This document shows, piece by piece, positions 52,583 through 63,948 of a stretch of 64,000 bases of DNA; positions within the stretch are counted from its first letter, which is position 1, and each line of letters begins with the position of its first letter. Location of the stretch: positions 245,888-309,887 of the forward strand of contig WNKI01000005.1 in NCBI GenBank assembly GCA_015350385.1. Direction: 5' to 3'. This DNA comes from Aculops lycopersici. Taxonomy: Eukaryota > Arthropoda > Arachnida > Trombidiformes > Eriophyidae. A program made the translations under genes and the position numbers. The notes beneath the pieces were generated by a model that had not been told where the DNA came from, searched no databases, and saw nothing but the letters and a program-made list of their open reading frames with translations.

Positions 52583-55084
52583 TCATTTTAGTAACTTGGA
52601 ACAATCATCAGTTTTGCCGTCCGCAAATGTCGTCACCATATCCCTGGCCGCACTAGGTGAAGGTGCTATTGCTTCCTCTAGTAAAGTAGTCGGATTAGCA
52701 TCAGGTTTCTCCGTCTCCACCGCAGACATCCGACTGTTGACGCCGTCCGGTTCGGGTGGCCGAGGAGGTGGCGCAACGTCCGCTTGTTTCTGCAACTCGA
52801 TAATCTGCTTACAGGTACTCGGGGGTATCGCTGCGTCCATAGTAGCAGCGATCTGTCGAGGCTGTTGCTCGGTCGTGGCCGGCCCAAGCTTTGGGCCAAG
52901 TTCCTGCTCATTTTCAGCAGCAACTAACACTTGTTGCTGCTGTTGCGCATCCAAGTATTGGTCTGCTTGTTGCTGTTGAGTTTGTGAAAGTTTTTCCGTT
53001 AGAATTGTGGATTGTTGCGATTGTGATTGTTGTGATTGTTGCAGTAGCTTTTGCTGATGATCTAGTTGTTGTTGGATCTGTTGGATTTGTTGTGAAATCT
53101 GTTGCTGTTGCTCGCTTACTATCGATGATATATGCTGCTGTTGCGATTGACGATACAAGAGACTGCTGCTAATTATTTGGCTACCGCTTACGAAACTGCA
53201 ACCATCATTGCAACTACTCGATGACCCGACACCCTCGGTGGTGCTATTGGCGCTCGTAGGTCCGCTACCGCTGCTTTGGCTCTCGGTGGCGGCCGACGAA
53301 GGTGGCGGCGGCGGTGGTGGTATCTGTGGCTGATGTTGTGAGAGTTGTTGCTGTTGTAGTTGTTGATTTTGGAGAGCCAATTGTTGTTGTTGCTGAGCAA
53401 GTTGTTGTTGGATGGCGGCCGCCGTTGCCTCCTGCGAGAAACCCGTGGGTATCATTTCGGGCTTCTCGAAGATATCATCAAGCCGCTGGACTCCATCCTC
53501 TGCGGCCGGCCAAACCCAACTACCCGACTCTCCGTTGCTACCCGAATCGAAGCCGGACAAACGTTTCGCTTCCATCGCTTTCCTTGCTCGCTCTGCAAGA
53601 CTTGGAGTACTTGGCAAGAGAGTTTGCATTAGATACCTGCGATCCTTGGCCTTCTTGATAAATGGATGCTTAAGCAACTCGCTTGCAGTCGGACGTTTTG
53701 TTGGATCTTTCTGGAGGCATTCCACGATGAGCTTCCTCACTGACTTCCCGTAACTCTTGTATTGGTCCTCGTACTCTGAGACACTCTCCAATGATGGCGG
53801 ATCGTTTTGTAGGGTCATCATGAGAACCTGGGCAATTTATGCAGCATGGAGATTCAGAAGGGCAAATCGTGGATTTAGGTAAGTTATTTGGATTTCGTAA
53901 TCATTCACGCATATTGATCTCCAAAACAATCAACACATTCCATGAGCATCACTTACCTTAAGTGGAGGAAACTTGTGAAAAGGTGCGGCACCTGTAATCA
54001 GCTCGAGCACCGTGATTCCAAAGCTCCAGATATCAGCCTTGAAGTCGTAGCCAGTATCCTGCTCGATCACTTCTGGCGCCATAAAACTAACCGTACCGAT
54101 AAACGTGTGCCTCGCTCGTTCCTTCGTTAGTCCCATGGTTTCAATCCAAGAGCTCGCGCCAAAATCTGATTGTTATTGGTATCAGAATAATAACAAAGAG
54201 GGTGCATGAGGGTGAATAATCAGGATCAATCGTGCGCTGCACATTAATAACTGCTCACTAATGAACAAACAAGAATCAACAGGTGCTATCCGGCGCTCAC
54301 TCATGAGTCTAAACGCTAACCTCTAGTTGTTGAGATACAACGATAGACTACTAAAACTATACTCACCTGCAATTTGAACTGTTCCATCATCACCAAGCAA
54401 AATGTTTGCCGCTTTTATATCACGATGGATGCGTCCATTCTTATGGAAGTACTCCAATCCACGAAGTACCTCTTTTAACACCGTCGCTATTGTTGCCTCA
54501 TCAAAGACTCCATTCTTACACTTGCCCTCCTTCATTTTATACTTGATTATGTCTAATAGTGAGCCAGCTGTTAGTAGCTTGATCACGAGCCACAACTCTT
54601 CGTTGGCCACAAAGGAGGTGTAATATTTAACTATATTTTCATGATGACACGCTGACATTGCATGTATCTCCTTAAGCAGCTCATCTATGGACGAGTTCCA
54701 TTTCTCAAGATTAATCCTTTTAATGGCACACCTCTCCTTCCTCTTCTTGCAATAAGCAGCGTGAACCGTTGCAGTGGCTCCCATCCCGATCACCTCTCCT
54801 AATACATACTCGTTTGCATCGTTTGGCCAATCGTCGGCGGATGTCTGCTCGGCGAGCTTAATCTGAAGCTGCTGATCGGGTTTAAGTTTATGAAACGATT
54901 TCGTGGCATCACTCAACAGGTTGTTGGCCTTCTTAATGGCCGACTGAACCGACGGAGGCACTGAAGTGGTTAGAGCGTTCGTGTTGGCGGTTGTTGTTGT
55001 TGCTGTTGTTGTTGTTATGATTGTGGCTGGCTGTTGGTTGTTGCTATGATTTACGTTTGCATTTGGACTTGGATCTAGGTTTAT

Positions 55085-55115
<31 letters not shown>

Positions 55116-55342
55116 CTGCTGCTGCTGTTGTTGATATTGATGTTGTTACCAATGAGGTTCAAATCATGAGAACTCGAATTGTTCCTTGGTAATGTTGGCT
55201 CGAAAACCACCTGATGCCGGCTAACTGCTGTTGGCTGCTGACCTTGAGCAACTAGTTGTTGTTGTGATTGCTGTTGCGGTTGTTTATGCTGCTCCTGTTC
55301 TTGCGTCGACGAAGAGTCGGGATGCTCACAAGTTGGCGACAT
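52583..55342 (-). CDS. fray: Fray-type (OSR1/SPAK) STE20 kinase, three exons, no canonical CCT domain
   Basis: Exons 55342-54367, 54165-53957 and 53827-52583, with introns of 201 and 129 bp (GTGAGT and GTAAGT donors). Phases join as GCAG+AT (Asp of DFG) and K|VLM. Product 809 aa. An N-terminal Gln/Asn/Thr tail (1-170) precedes a kinase domain: VIGMGATATVHAAY, AIKRINLEK, IHRDIKAANILL, DFGASSWI, T-loop RHTFIGTVSFMAPEVIE with the WNK-target Thr, DIWSFGITVLELITGAAPFH and VLMMTLQNDPPSLE. These are strongly OSR1/SPAK-specific. A short PF1-like region (RARKAMEAKR...GSWVWPAAEDG) follows, then about 280 residues of Gln-rich sequence. The CCT domain that binds RFxV motifs (core LRLRN..ELNDIRFEF) is not seen; only an ARDMV...SKLLK tail weakly recalls its end. 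OSR1/SPAK act under WNK to phosphorylate NKCC/KCC cotransporters. Alternative 3' exons are possible. Confidence 0.92.
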
Positions 55343-58191
55343 GTCTCTAGAGCTGGCCTAGGGCCACTAATACTTTTAACTTTCCAATGCCACTGCGGTG
55401 CGAGACTCTGTGCTGCTGCCACCGCCAGTCCAAATGGTACTGTATTGTGTGTATACTGCTATGCGATATGCGCCTTTCTTCTTCTGTGTGCCGCTAGCGC
55501 CGTTTCTCTCTCTATCTCTATCTCTCTATCTATACAAAAGTCTATGAGTGGGCTGTGCGCGCTATATGCTATGCGAATGTGTATGCGTCTTGCCTGCAAG
55601 CTAGCTTGCCACTAGCCTCAATTTCGCCTTGTTGCTGCTCTTTGTATTACTGTGTGCTAATGCTGCTGGCGTGTAATCGAGCTAGTCTTGTTGTCATCGT
55701 TGACGAGATATTCAGCTCGAGTTGTCGCAGTCGTAGTCGCTTTCGCCGTTGAGAGTCGCCTCTGTCGTCCTCGTGCTAATGAAAGGAACTCCGTCGTGAT
55801 CGTGTTCCCGGCAGCGAAACAAAAACTAAATGAGAGTCGTCGGTGGTAAGTGATCGAAATTTATCCCGAAAAAGTTGGACCGGCCAAAAAGTCAGGCTGC
55901 GTGGACCGACAGGCAGGTTTCCTTTGAGCTTTTGCTCCTGCTACTGCTTCAAAAAGCAGCTTTCTCTCTCTCTCTCTCACTAACTCGCTTGCTCTCTTGC
56001 AAACTTGACAAGTATATTAGTACACATCACAGTAGCTGCGTGCGCTGCGTCTGTGTAAAGCAGCATGAGAGTGTGAGTTACGTCGAGCGCTTGCTGCTAT
56101 GGTGCAGCGCGCGCACACATTCTGTCAAGCTAGCTAACTAAACTTCTCGCTATGAGTTGCCTATCGTGTCAGCCTCGAGTTCCGCAAAAATTTGACGACG
56201 GTCGCTAGTGGTTGTAGTTGCTGCTCGCTTGAGTATCTGGCCAGCCAACGACGCCGACAATCGAGTAGCGCACCACAACCACCGCCGCCGCCGACTGCCA
56301 CCAGATCCGCGTGGCTTTACAAGCGCCAGCCAGCCGATCGGCCGGCCGGTCGCCCGGCATGCAGTAGCAGCCAGCCACCAGAGGCTCATGTCGCCGCTCT
56401 TTGGCTTGCCCTTTCGCTTCTACTGTACTGTCGCTTCCAATGCAGCCCTCGCTATGTCCCCGCTCGACGTTGTCGTCGTCGTCGTCTAGCTAACTGAATC
56501 ATTGGTTAGCCTACCAGACGCTAGCTGACTATTAGAAGGGAGGAAATACTACACGAATGAATGCAGCACGTTGCTGCAGGCTTGATTGTTGGTGAGGCGA
56601 GTGCATTGCGCTAACTTGTGAGATACAGGACTCAAACAACACAAAAATTGGTGCTAGAATTGACACCGAGCATCAGCTCGCCGCCAAAGCGTCAAATTCG
56701 AAAGTTGGCCGCTTCCACACTAGTGAGTTTTACTCTCGAGGGAGATTGACTGCAGCGCAAACGACACTTGTCTAGCTAACCGGCTAACTAAACACTTGTG
56801 AGACTAACTAAACAAGTCGACCGGAGGTCATCGCTCATTCAATTAGGAGAGATGGTACTGTGGCGAGCCTGACCCAACTAACAGGTGAAGTTTTGCCTTA
56901 GTTTGACAAGTTGATTTTTCGTCATGGATACATCTCTCAGAAAACCCATAACTGGAAGGGATCTTCTGGCTCTAGACTACACACTCTATTTATGTTTATA
57001 TATATATATATATATATATATTTCTATTTCTATTTCTATGTGTGTGGGTAATGGATGATTCCGCAGTCCCTGGTGAACTAAAAAACAAATTATATGGCTT
57101 CGAGCAGATTAAGTCAAAAAATGTAACTAGAGAGAGAAACTATCAAAATTTTGCTACTGTTTTGCCAACAGGATCCAATGGTATCATCAGCTATTGTTGC
57201 AGTGTCAACAAATCAGAGAGGGGGGACGGGTAGTGAGGCTGATGCCCGCGAAGCTAGCGAGGTAAGCAATCAAATGACTAGCTAACCAGCCTCTGCCCCA
57301 CGCCGACTTCGCGAGCGTTTGTAGGCTTAGTAGCCCGTGAAAATCAGCTTCTGAGGAATATTATGGTTGTGCACGACTAGCTTTCCTAAACCTTCCACCT
57401 GTTAAATCGACTTCCCCAAAATCTGCTCGCCTCCTCGCGCCAATCAAAGTTTCCTCTTTCGGCGCCATTGCCCCCTAACCTGCAAGTGCTAGCCCCCAAA
57501 AGGGACAGAGAGAGAGAGAGAACGAAACCAACCTCAACCACCTGTGCTATTGTCGGAGACGACGTCAACGTAGCGCACACAAAATGCACACTCGCTCGCT
57601 CACTCACTCAGACGCTCGGAGTATTGTAATAGTTATACCTGCCACATAACATCATCAACAGGTGACTGTGTAAATTACTAGATGATCGACTACTGGCTAC
57701 AATAGTCTCAGATTCGACGTACGGCATATGATCAACCTGGAAAATGCTGATTTAGACATATGATGGATGACGATTTTCGCGTTCCCTCCACTCTCATCCC
57801 TCATAACAACCACGACGTCGACGGCAGACAGCGGCGCCTACATTGCTGACGATAACAACGGAAACTATCCTCTTTTTGATATGTTTTACTGTACCTCAGA
57901 TAGACTAACAAGCATAAGAACAAGAGAGAGAGAGAGGGAGAGAAGATGAGATGCAAATATTTTGACCCAACAACTCTCACCGCGACACACGACTAATACC
58001 ACTACAACGACTGGGGCAACGATCTCAACAACAACAACCACGCAAGCGACGGCAAGTTCTCGTGAAAATTCTAGAATATGAGTACGATTGAAACTGTTGA
58101 CTGGACATAAGAATGATATCGATATCTTTTTTTAATTCCACTTGTTTTTAGTGTTTCTATGCTGACATGTGCCTTTTTAGAAGAAAAAATC
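55343..58191. other. Upstream region of the fray-like gene, no gene seen
   Basis: About 2.8 kb containing the fray promoter/5'UTR and the 3' flank of the first P450. It holds (CT)n tracts near 55505-55530 and 55964-55980, GC-rich DNA around 56200-56500, a (TA)n microsatellite at 56997-57020 followed by TTTCTA units, and (GA)n near 57506-57522 and 57925-57942. Frames on both strands are short and repeat-driven. Confidence 0.5.
56997..57020. repeat. (TA)n microsatellite followed by TTTCTA units
   Basis: About twelve TA units, then three TTTCTA units to about 57038. Intergenic between fray and the first P450. Confidence 0.9.
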
Positions 58192-59763
58192 TCACAATGA
58201 ACTTAGCTCGACAAACTTCAAATTAATCTTGCCCTCTATGACAGAGTGAATTATATTTGGACTCTTCACTTCCAATTCCATTGGCGTCGAGGGACAACAT
58301 TCCAGCTTGTACCTGGCAAGGAGGCGAACTAAAATGGCGCGCAACTCGCTCAGCGCCAAGTTCATGCCAATACAGTACCTAGGTCCGTGGGCAAAGGCAA
58401 AATATTGCATTGTATGCCCAAGCGACTGTCCGAACCTCTCCGGTTTGTACTCATCCACATCCTCGCCCCAATACTCGCGACTGTGATGTATGCTCCAAAT
58501 ACTTGCGTTTATTGTCATTCCAGATTTGAAATTGTATCCATTAAACTCGAAGTCTTCGTGGATAACGCGGCCAATTGCCGTGGGCACCGCGGGATACAAG
58601 CGTAGAGTTTCCCTCATGCACCAGTCCAAATATTCCGATTGCTCGCCATCAATTAGAATGAAAGCACGAAGTTTGTCTTGAATTTTTTGGTTCTTGGCCA
58701 AATGATATAAGGTGAGCGCTGCAGTGTTTGAAGTTGTTTCAAATCCCGCCAAAAAGAAGAAGAACAAATTCGACTTCAACTTCGAATCGTTCATTTTACC
58801 ATTAGCTGCAGCTTCGATCAAAGAGTCAATCATCTTTCTTTCACTTGACTCAATTTTCTTGTTTCTTCTTGCCTCAACACTATCATCTAGTATTCCTCGT
58901 ATATACTTGATGGCATCGCCGAGAGCTGTAAATCTGGTTAACAAGCCGAGAGTTCGTTGGAGTTGAGGGAACATAATGGACAACCAAACGACGGGACTTG
59001 TGGTAATCAATTTAGAGCCTCTGTTGGTCAAATCAACAAGTGTCTCCTGCTCTTCTGGGTTGAAGTTAACTCCATCTGATTTTCCAAATGCAACTTGGAA
59101 AATAACCTCTATGCCGAACCTCCTTGCGAGATCCAGAACATCAACCACTCGACTTGCGCCTCCCCTCGCCTTGGTCTCCTTTTCAATCCCGTGCGCTTGA
59201 ATATAATGCAACACTTTGTCGCAAGCTTGATTCACATCCTCGCTCACGTTATCGGATTTCATTTGCTTTGCCGTGAAGGATGGATTCAATAGTCTTCTTG
59301 TTTGGCGCCACTCATTTCCGCCCACCTGACTCAATGAATCACCCATTTCTTTGCTAAAGGGGAAATTGTACTGAGTTATGTCTACATATTTTGAACCCTC
59401 ACTGACAAAGAGTTTGTAAATCAAATCCAAATCCAATGTCATTACCCAAGGCTCAGGTCCATACAATAGGCCAAAGGTTTTTCCCAACTTTTCATGATAT
59501 TTGTGGATAGTTAATAAATTTTCTTCCCGAAGGATCACTTGAAATAGGTTTCCGCTTATGGGGTTTGGATTTTCAACGGACGGAATATTGGTCCCATCAA
59601 ATACGTGCAACAAGTCGTAGCGCTTCTTTACTAGATAGACGAGTCTGAAGAGTACAAAAATCGCTAGAGGTATTTGAAGTTGATGAAGAAGAACTGAGTC
59701 TTTGAGTACTGGTGGTCCAAACTTGGCCAGCATAAGGACAAGCGGAGCGGCAAGGAGCAACAT
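58192..59763 (-). CDS. Cytochrome P450, CYP3 clan (copy A)
   Basis: 523 aa, single exon, ATG at 59763. An N-terminal membrane anchor (LLLAAPLVLMLAKF and a second hydrophobic stretch to about 45) and a Pro-rich hinge (NIPSVENPNPISGNLFQ) precede the P450 fold: helix C WRQTRRLLNPSFT, I-helix oxygen-activation motif AGFETTS (339-345), K-helix ETLR (ExxR), PERF, and the heme loop FAHGPRYCIG with the ligand Cys464. All diagnostic residues are intact, so an active microsomal monooxygenase is expected. The KYVDITQYNFP and helix C pattern and the ETTSNT motif fit the CYP3 clan, whose arthropod members act in xenobiotic and acaricide/insecticide detoxification. The subfamily cannot be named by eye. Same strand and 335 bp from the next P450, suggesting tandem duplication, though the two copies are well diverged. 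Confidence 0.94.
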   Translation of the reverse strand: MLLLAAPLVLMLAKFGPPVLKDSVLLHQLQIPLAIFVLFRLVYLVKKRYDLLHVFDGTNIPSVENPNPISGNLFQVILREENLLTIHKYHEKLGKTFGLLYGPEPWVMTLDLDLIYKLFVSEGSKYVDITQYNFPFSKEMGDSLSQVGGNEWRQTRRLLNPSFTAKQMKSDNVSEDVNQACDKVLHYIQAHGIEKETKARGGASRVVDVLDLARRFGIEVIFQVAFGKSDGVNFNPEEQETLVDLTNRGSKLITTSPVVWLSIMFPQLQRTLGLLTRFTALGDAIKYIRGILDDSVEARRNKKIESSERKMIDSLIEAAANGKMNDSKLKSNLFFFFLAGFETTSNTAALTLYHLAKNQKIQDKLRAFILIDGEQSEYLDWCMRETLRLYPAVPTAIGRVIHEDFEFNGYNFKSGMTINASIWSIHHSREYWGEDVDEYKPERFGQSLGHTMQYFAFAHGPRYCIGMNLALSELRAILVRLLARYKLECCPSTPMELEVKSPNIIHSVIEGKINLKFVELSSL

Positions 59764-60098
59764 GTTGTCTATGGAGGTCGATAAACATACATATATAACT
59801 GTATCTGTATATCTATGTTAGTTTGTGTGAATTTTTGTATCTATCATCTGCTGTGATTGTAGGTGAAGCTAGAACCTCCACTAGTCATGACTTCAGAACT
59901 CATTGCTCCTTTTGTGTAGTTACCTTTTAGTGAGCGGATAATGAAGAGGAAGTTTGAAGAGTGAGATTAGATGTCGATTAAGGTGTGACATTTTGCCATT
60001 GCTGGCGCTCGAGACTTGGTACTTCAGATTTGCGTGTCGACCTTTATTTTAACTTCTTTATCCTAGTTGAATTGTTGTTTAAAAGATGACGTGACAAG
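59764..60098. promoter_or_regulatory. Short spacer between two tandem P450s (copy A promoter)
   Basis: 335 bp. Copy A's promoter must lie here or within copy B's 3' end. A TATATATG-like element occurs about 30 bp upstream of the copy A ATG on the minus strand. No xenobiotic-response motif is claimed. Confidence 0.4.
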
Positions 60099-61703
60099 TC
60101 ATTTGTTGCTCATGCTGTTGGTCTTTTCGGAGTTACCTAATGCCACTAATCTCAACTTGATTGGCTCGTCTAAAACTGTATACAAAAGGCCGGGGCTTGA
60201 AAAGGTATACTTGTCGGCCGTTTCTTCGCTCCTTTCTATCCGGTAATTGCTGAGCAACAATCTCATCACCAACTTAATCTCATGAATGGCCAGCTTACCG
60301 CCGACACAATTGCGAGGACCCAAGCCAAAGCCCATAAAGGCAGCTGGATGAAAGTCGGCCGACTTGGCCCACCTCTCAGGCTTAAACTTGTCCGCTTCCG
60401 GCCAAATACTATCGTCGTGGTGCAAACTCCAGGTTGAGGATTGAACAAAGGTGCCCTTTGGAATCTTGCAACCATTTGCTGTATAGACATCCTCTGCTAC
60501 TATTCGTCCTGTTCCCAACGGAACCGCCGGATGCCACCTGATTGTTTCCATGATGCACCACACGACATAAGTTGAATCAATACCCTCATCCAAGATTGCC
60601 TTTCGCATCTTCTCCTGTATCTCAGGGTGCATAGCCAGCTGCCAAGCTAAACAAGTAATGGTGTCGGCGGTTGTCTCAAAGCCAGCTAGCAGTAGAAAGA
60701 AGGTGCTAGCTATGAACTCGTCGTAGTCGATCTTCTTGTCGATATATGAATCAACAATGGTGTCCACCAAGCGACGTACAAATCTCCCTCGGCGCTTCAA
60801 ATCTCGAAAATCCCTCTCCCTGGCACCCGTTTCAGTGCTCAACTTTTTCTGATACATTCGATGCCACTCTTTCGCGCCACGATTTAAATCAGTGGCTTCG
60901 ATTATGTAATCTGTTATGCGAGTTCTCACTGAACCAATCCGATGGAGGCCGACAAGTGACCTGCATATCGGCCTCATAAACGGAAATATCATTGAGGTGT
61001 AAATCACTGGATGGGTCATAAGCTTAGCACCCTCGGCTATTGTCTCTATCCATTCGTCTTTGTTTGCCATAAAATTGATTTCGCCTTCACGTTTGTAAGT
61101 AAGCAAGAATATCACAGCCAAAGCATAGCGCTGGAAGGCATCCTTTGCATCGAATACTAACGAGGCGGGACCAGTTTCCGGTTGCGCTCTTGTTAACTTG
61201 ACCTCAATTGAAGCATGAAACTGACGAAGCACAAGATCAATGTCCCTAGTCACCTCCTCGCTTCTAACACGTAAATTAGTCAAAGCAGGCGAAATTGCTC
61301 GCCTTATCCGTCGCCAATCACCTCCATCAACCTGGAATATTGACTCCTCAAACTCCTCGATGGGTATATTGAACTTGGCTCTATTTATGTGCCTATGTCC
61401 CTGGTCCACTTCAATCAATTTCAATAGCTCAATGTCTTTCGTTGAGACCCATGGTTGGTCGCAAACGTAATATCCAAATGTTGTTCCATACTTCTTGTGG
61501 TAATCATCAATTAACTTCCAATTTTTTGGATGGAATATTGTTTGAAACAGGTTGCCCGAGAACAAACCTGGATTTGGAAGAACAGGTAAATTTGGGCTCT
61601 TGATTCGAAAAAACTGATGCGCTTTGTGGTTCCTGAAAGCGGTCTTGGCAATGTTGAATGTCACATAAAAAATGACTAAGAAGAGAGTTACATAAACAAT
61701 CAT
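60099..61703 (-). CDS. Cytochrome P450, CYP3 clan (copy B)
   Basis: 534 aa from the ATG at 61703 (MIVYVTLFLVIFYVTFNIA), giving an immediate membrane anchor. The frame upstream to 61781 begins only at a TTG and adds no anchor-like sequence. Motifs: hinge SPNLPVLPNPGLFSGNLFQT, helix C WRRIRRAISPALT, I-helix AGFETTA (340-346), ExxR in ETIR, PERW, and heme loop FGLGPRNCVGGKLA with Cys466. All are intact. GNLFQ, the helix C pattern and ETTADT place it with copy A in the CYP3 clan. An Arg/Asp-rich insertion (about 290-320, TGARERDFRDLKRRGRF) lies in the region before the I helix. Expected to be an ER monooxygenase for xenobiotics or endogenous lipids. Substrate unknown. Confidence 0.93.
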   Translation of the reverse strand: MIVYVTLFLVIFYVTFNIAKTAFRNHKAHQFFRIKSPNLPVLPNPGLFSGNLFQTIFHPKNWKLIDDYHKKYGTTFGYYVCDQPWVSTKDIELLKLIEVDQGHRHINRAKFNIPIEEFEESIFQVDGGDWRRIRRAISPALTNLRVRSEEVTRDIDLVLRQFHASIEVKLTRAQPETGPASLVFDAKDAFQRYALAVIFLLTYKREGEINFMANKDEWIETIAEGAKLMTHPVIYTSMIFPFMRPICRSLVGLHRIGSVRTRITDYIIEATDLNRGAKEWHRMYQKKLSTETGARERDFRDLKRRGRFVRRLVDTIVDSYIDKKIDYDEFIASTFFLLLAGFETTADTITCLAWQLAMHPEIQEKMRKAILDEGIDSTYVVWCIMETIRWHPAVPLGTGRIVAEDVYTANGCKIPKGTFVQSSTWSLHHDDSIWPEADKFKPERWAKSADFHPAAFMGFGLGPRNCVGGKLAIHEIKLVMRLLLSNYRIERSEETADKYTFSSPGLLYTVLDEPIKLRLVALGNSEKTNSMSNK

Positions 61704-62687
61704 CTTGACTCGTTCGAAGTTCGAAAGATCTACACCACGTAGAAATTGAATCTGGAGCCAAAAATAAATAGAAACAAACAATTGCTTCTGCGGGAATCCT
61801 CAAGAGATTTGCTCAAGGGGATTTCCCGCTGGAGTGTGTAAATCTATTGCAAAGCAAAAGATGGAGGAGCTTTAGCGGAAATGTCGACGCTAGTGAAAGT
61901 GCATCGACAATGTTGCGTGATTAGATATCGAACCAGCCAACTAGTCTCGGTAAATTGAAACTTCCAACTATGAGCCGCATTGCGCAAAGTACGAGCCTGT
62001 TGTCAACAGGTATCGCACAGAATAGTGTGATCTCGACAGGTGATTCTTACTGAGGTGATGAATTCTAGCTGAAGATGATATCTCGTCTTCAAGACGAGAC
62101 TTTTATTTGGATGGAGTTAAAAATTTACATTTTGGTGGTCCGCTCTAAAGTGGGTAAAAGATTCGAGTCGTACTCTGTTCAACGATTATTTTACATCATG
62201 ACTTCCACTAATTCTGCTGGGTCACGTGTGGACCCTCTTCTAGAGGCAGCCGCAATACATTCATGATCTTGATGAGGGACGGTAGGGTAACCATAAAAAT
62301 TCATCTGATTGATCGAAATTTTCTCGTGCTTCGTCTCATCTCGAGACCAGGCATTAATATCTCATTGAAAGGGCTGAAAGTTGATATGTTGTTGTGACTT
62401 CGTAAGGAATGTCATGTTTGATGGGTGATAAAAATACCAGGGATAGAGGTAGTAGATGATGTTTGGTGAGCAATGACCTTGATTAGGATTAAAGCAACTT
62501 CTTAAGCTTGAGAGAATTTAAGAAATCTCTTAGACGGAGATATGGATGGAAAATCGCGCCAAACAATATTCTTCTCCAAGCTCATATAAAGATTGAGAAG
62601 CTGCGATTCAAGAGCTGGCATTCAGGGTGTTAAATTGATAATCTCTTCTTGCTTCTCATACTGCTCGCTCGATTCTTCTCGAATAAT
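61704..62687. other. Intergenic region between P450 copy B and tetraspanin
   Basis: About 980 bp: copy B promoter and tetraspanin 3' flank. Contains a 19-bp near-perfect palindrome at 62081-62099. No gene is supported; the small plus-strand frame at 62075-62266 has no domain. Confidence 0.5.
62081..62099. repeat. 9-bp inverted repeat (palindromic 19-mer)
   Basis: TCTCGTCTT, a single C, then AAGACGAGA. The arms are exact reverse complements. Intergenic, about 380 bp upstream of P450 copy B. Confidence 0.75.
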
Positions 62688-63431
62688 CTAAACCATGTCA
62701 AGAATCTTCCTCATGTTGGTGATCATAAATAGTGCTGCCAGGGTGCAGACTAAACCAAATGACATCAGTACATATAAAATAATTCTTACTGTCGCTAGAT
62801 TTGCATAGAAGTGGTCGCTAAGCGCCTTCCAGCAACCAATTTTGTGATCTGATTCGGCGCAATACTTGAAGACAGGCAAACTTGACTCCACTGGCTCGGA
62901 ACAACAGGACCTAGGTATTTTGTGAAGAGAGTATTCGGTCCAATCATTAGGTGAGTTGACGCCACAACATGAGAATGTTTTTTGAATGTTGTCTATGATT
63001 CTAGTCTTCATATCACTGGTGTCGACATAGTTGTAGACGACAACTGTTGAGTTTACAAATGATTTATCAATCTCTTTTTGCGATGCATTTGGCGAGTTAT
63101 TTAGTGAGAATGTGACCAGTACTAAGACTGCCAACATAACGACCATAGATATTAATATAAATGCATATGTGATCAATATTGGCTTGGATTTCTTGTAAGC
63201 TCCCAGGAAACCAAGTATAGCCAATAGGAGAATGACAACACCTAGTCCGGCACACATAACCGAGACGTAGGTATGGACAAGTCTGGGATGGCTATCACTC
63301 AGTGAGTCTAGTTCATAGTTTTGATCAAAGGCAGTAAAGCTAATCCAAACGAGCAAACCGGCAAGGGCGCCGACGAGGATATTGGTAATAATTAGCAGGG
63401 TCCTCGTGAACCCAAAACACCATCTTCTCAT
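62688..63431 (-). CDS. Tetraspanin
   Basis: 247 aa, single exon, ATG at 63431. Four hydrophobic helices at about 10-32, 56-78, 84-108 and 214-238 flank a short first loop and a large second extracellular loop. That loop has the family signature CCG (155-157), PRSCC (173-177) and single Cys at 191 and 200, giving six loop cysteines. Juxtamembrane Cys5 could be palmitoylated. Two or three N-glycosylation sites (NAS, NST). The protein would organise membrane microdomains with integrins, Ig proteins or proteases. The subfamily cannot be assigned by eye. No intron, whereas tetraspanin genes in most animals have several, which is in keeping with the intron-poor character of the window. Confidence 0.94.
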   Translation of the reverse strand: MRRWCFGFTRTLLIITNILVGALAGLLVWISFTAFDQNYELDSLSDSHPRLVHTYVSVMCAGLGVVILLLAILGFLGAYKKSKPILITYAFILISMVVMLAVLVLVTFSLNNSPNASQKEIDKSFVNSTVVVYNYVDTSDMKTRIIDNIQKTFSCCGVNSPNDWTEYSLHKIPRSCCSEPVESSLPVFKYCAESDHKIGCWKALSDHFYANLATVRIILYVLMSFGLVCTLAALFMITNMRKILDMV

Positions 63432-63948
63432 CTTGAGGCCGATGTATGGGGTGCCTTGATTTCTTTTATGTCAACTAGAAGCTAAAACTCTTTCTTAGTT
63501 TTTGATGGCTATGTTGGATTGAAATCGTACAAATGGCGAATGGCTATAAATGAAAGTTGAATCCTCTGTTTACTTTGTTACAATTGAGTGACAACCTCTT
63601 TTGTCAAGTGAAAACTTAAGCTGAGTTGATACTCTGAAGGAACTTTGGCTTCTATCCTTTTATTTGGAGTGAGAAAGTTAAATTTGTTTGATACTATGGA
63701 AAAGTTTTGAAGTTAATATGAGAATCTTTGGGGGCCACAAGTGGGAGGTATTCTTAGTTGACTTGAGATTCTGAGAAGATGGTAGTTTTGATCTCGCTTG
63801 CTGACGACAGTTAAAATATGATAATAATAAAATAGTAGTTTGCTTGTTGTTTAAATGTCTTATCGATTGATTTGAATTAGATGTATATGTAGATGTAAGA
63901 TGAAATGCAAATGAGATTCGTGCAAGTCAACTCGCTATTTCCAGCATC
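63432..63948. other. Intergenic region upstream of tetraspanin
   Basis: About 520 bp of AT-rich DNA with the tetraspanin promoter. No gene seen. Confidence 0.5.

Noticed and set aside
52596..53753. Several plus-strand frames opposite fray exon 3
   Set aside because: They are antisense readings of CAG/CAA Gln repeats giving Cys, Leu, Val or Ala runs.
57042..57233. Plus-strand frame followed by a donor-like GAG|GTAAGC at about 57261
   Set aside because: No recognisable domain, the frame closes before the donor, and no matching acceptor or downstream exon was found.
61704..61781. Longer start for P450 copy B
   Set aside because: The first codon is TTG and the extension precedes a complete membrane anchor that begins at the ATG at 61703.
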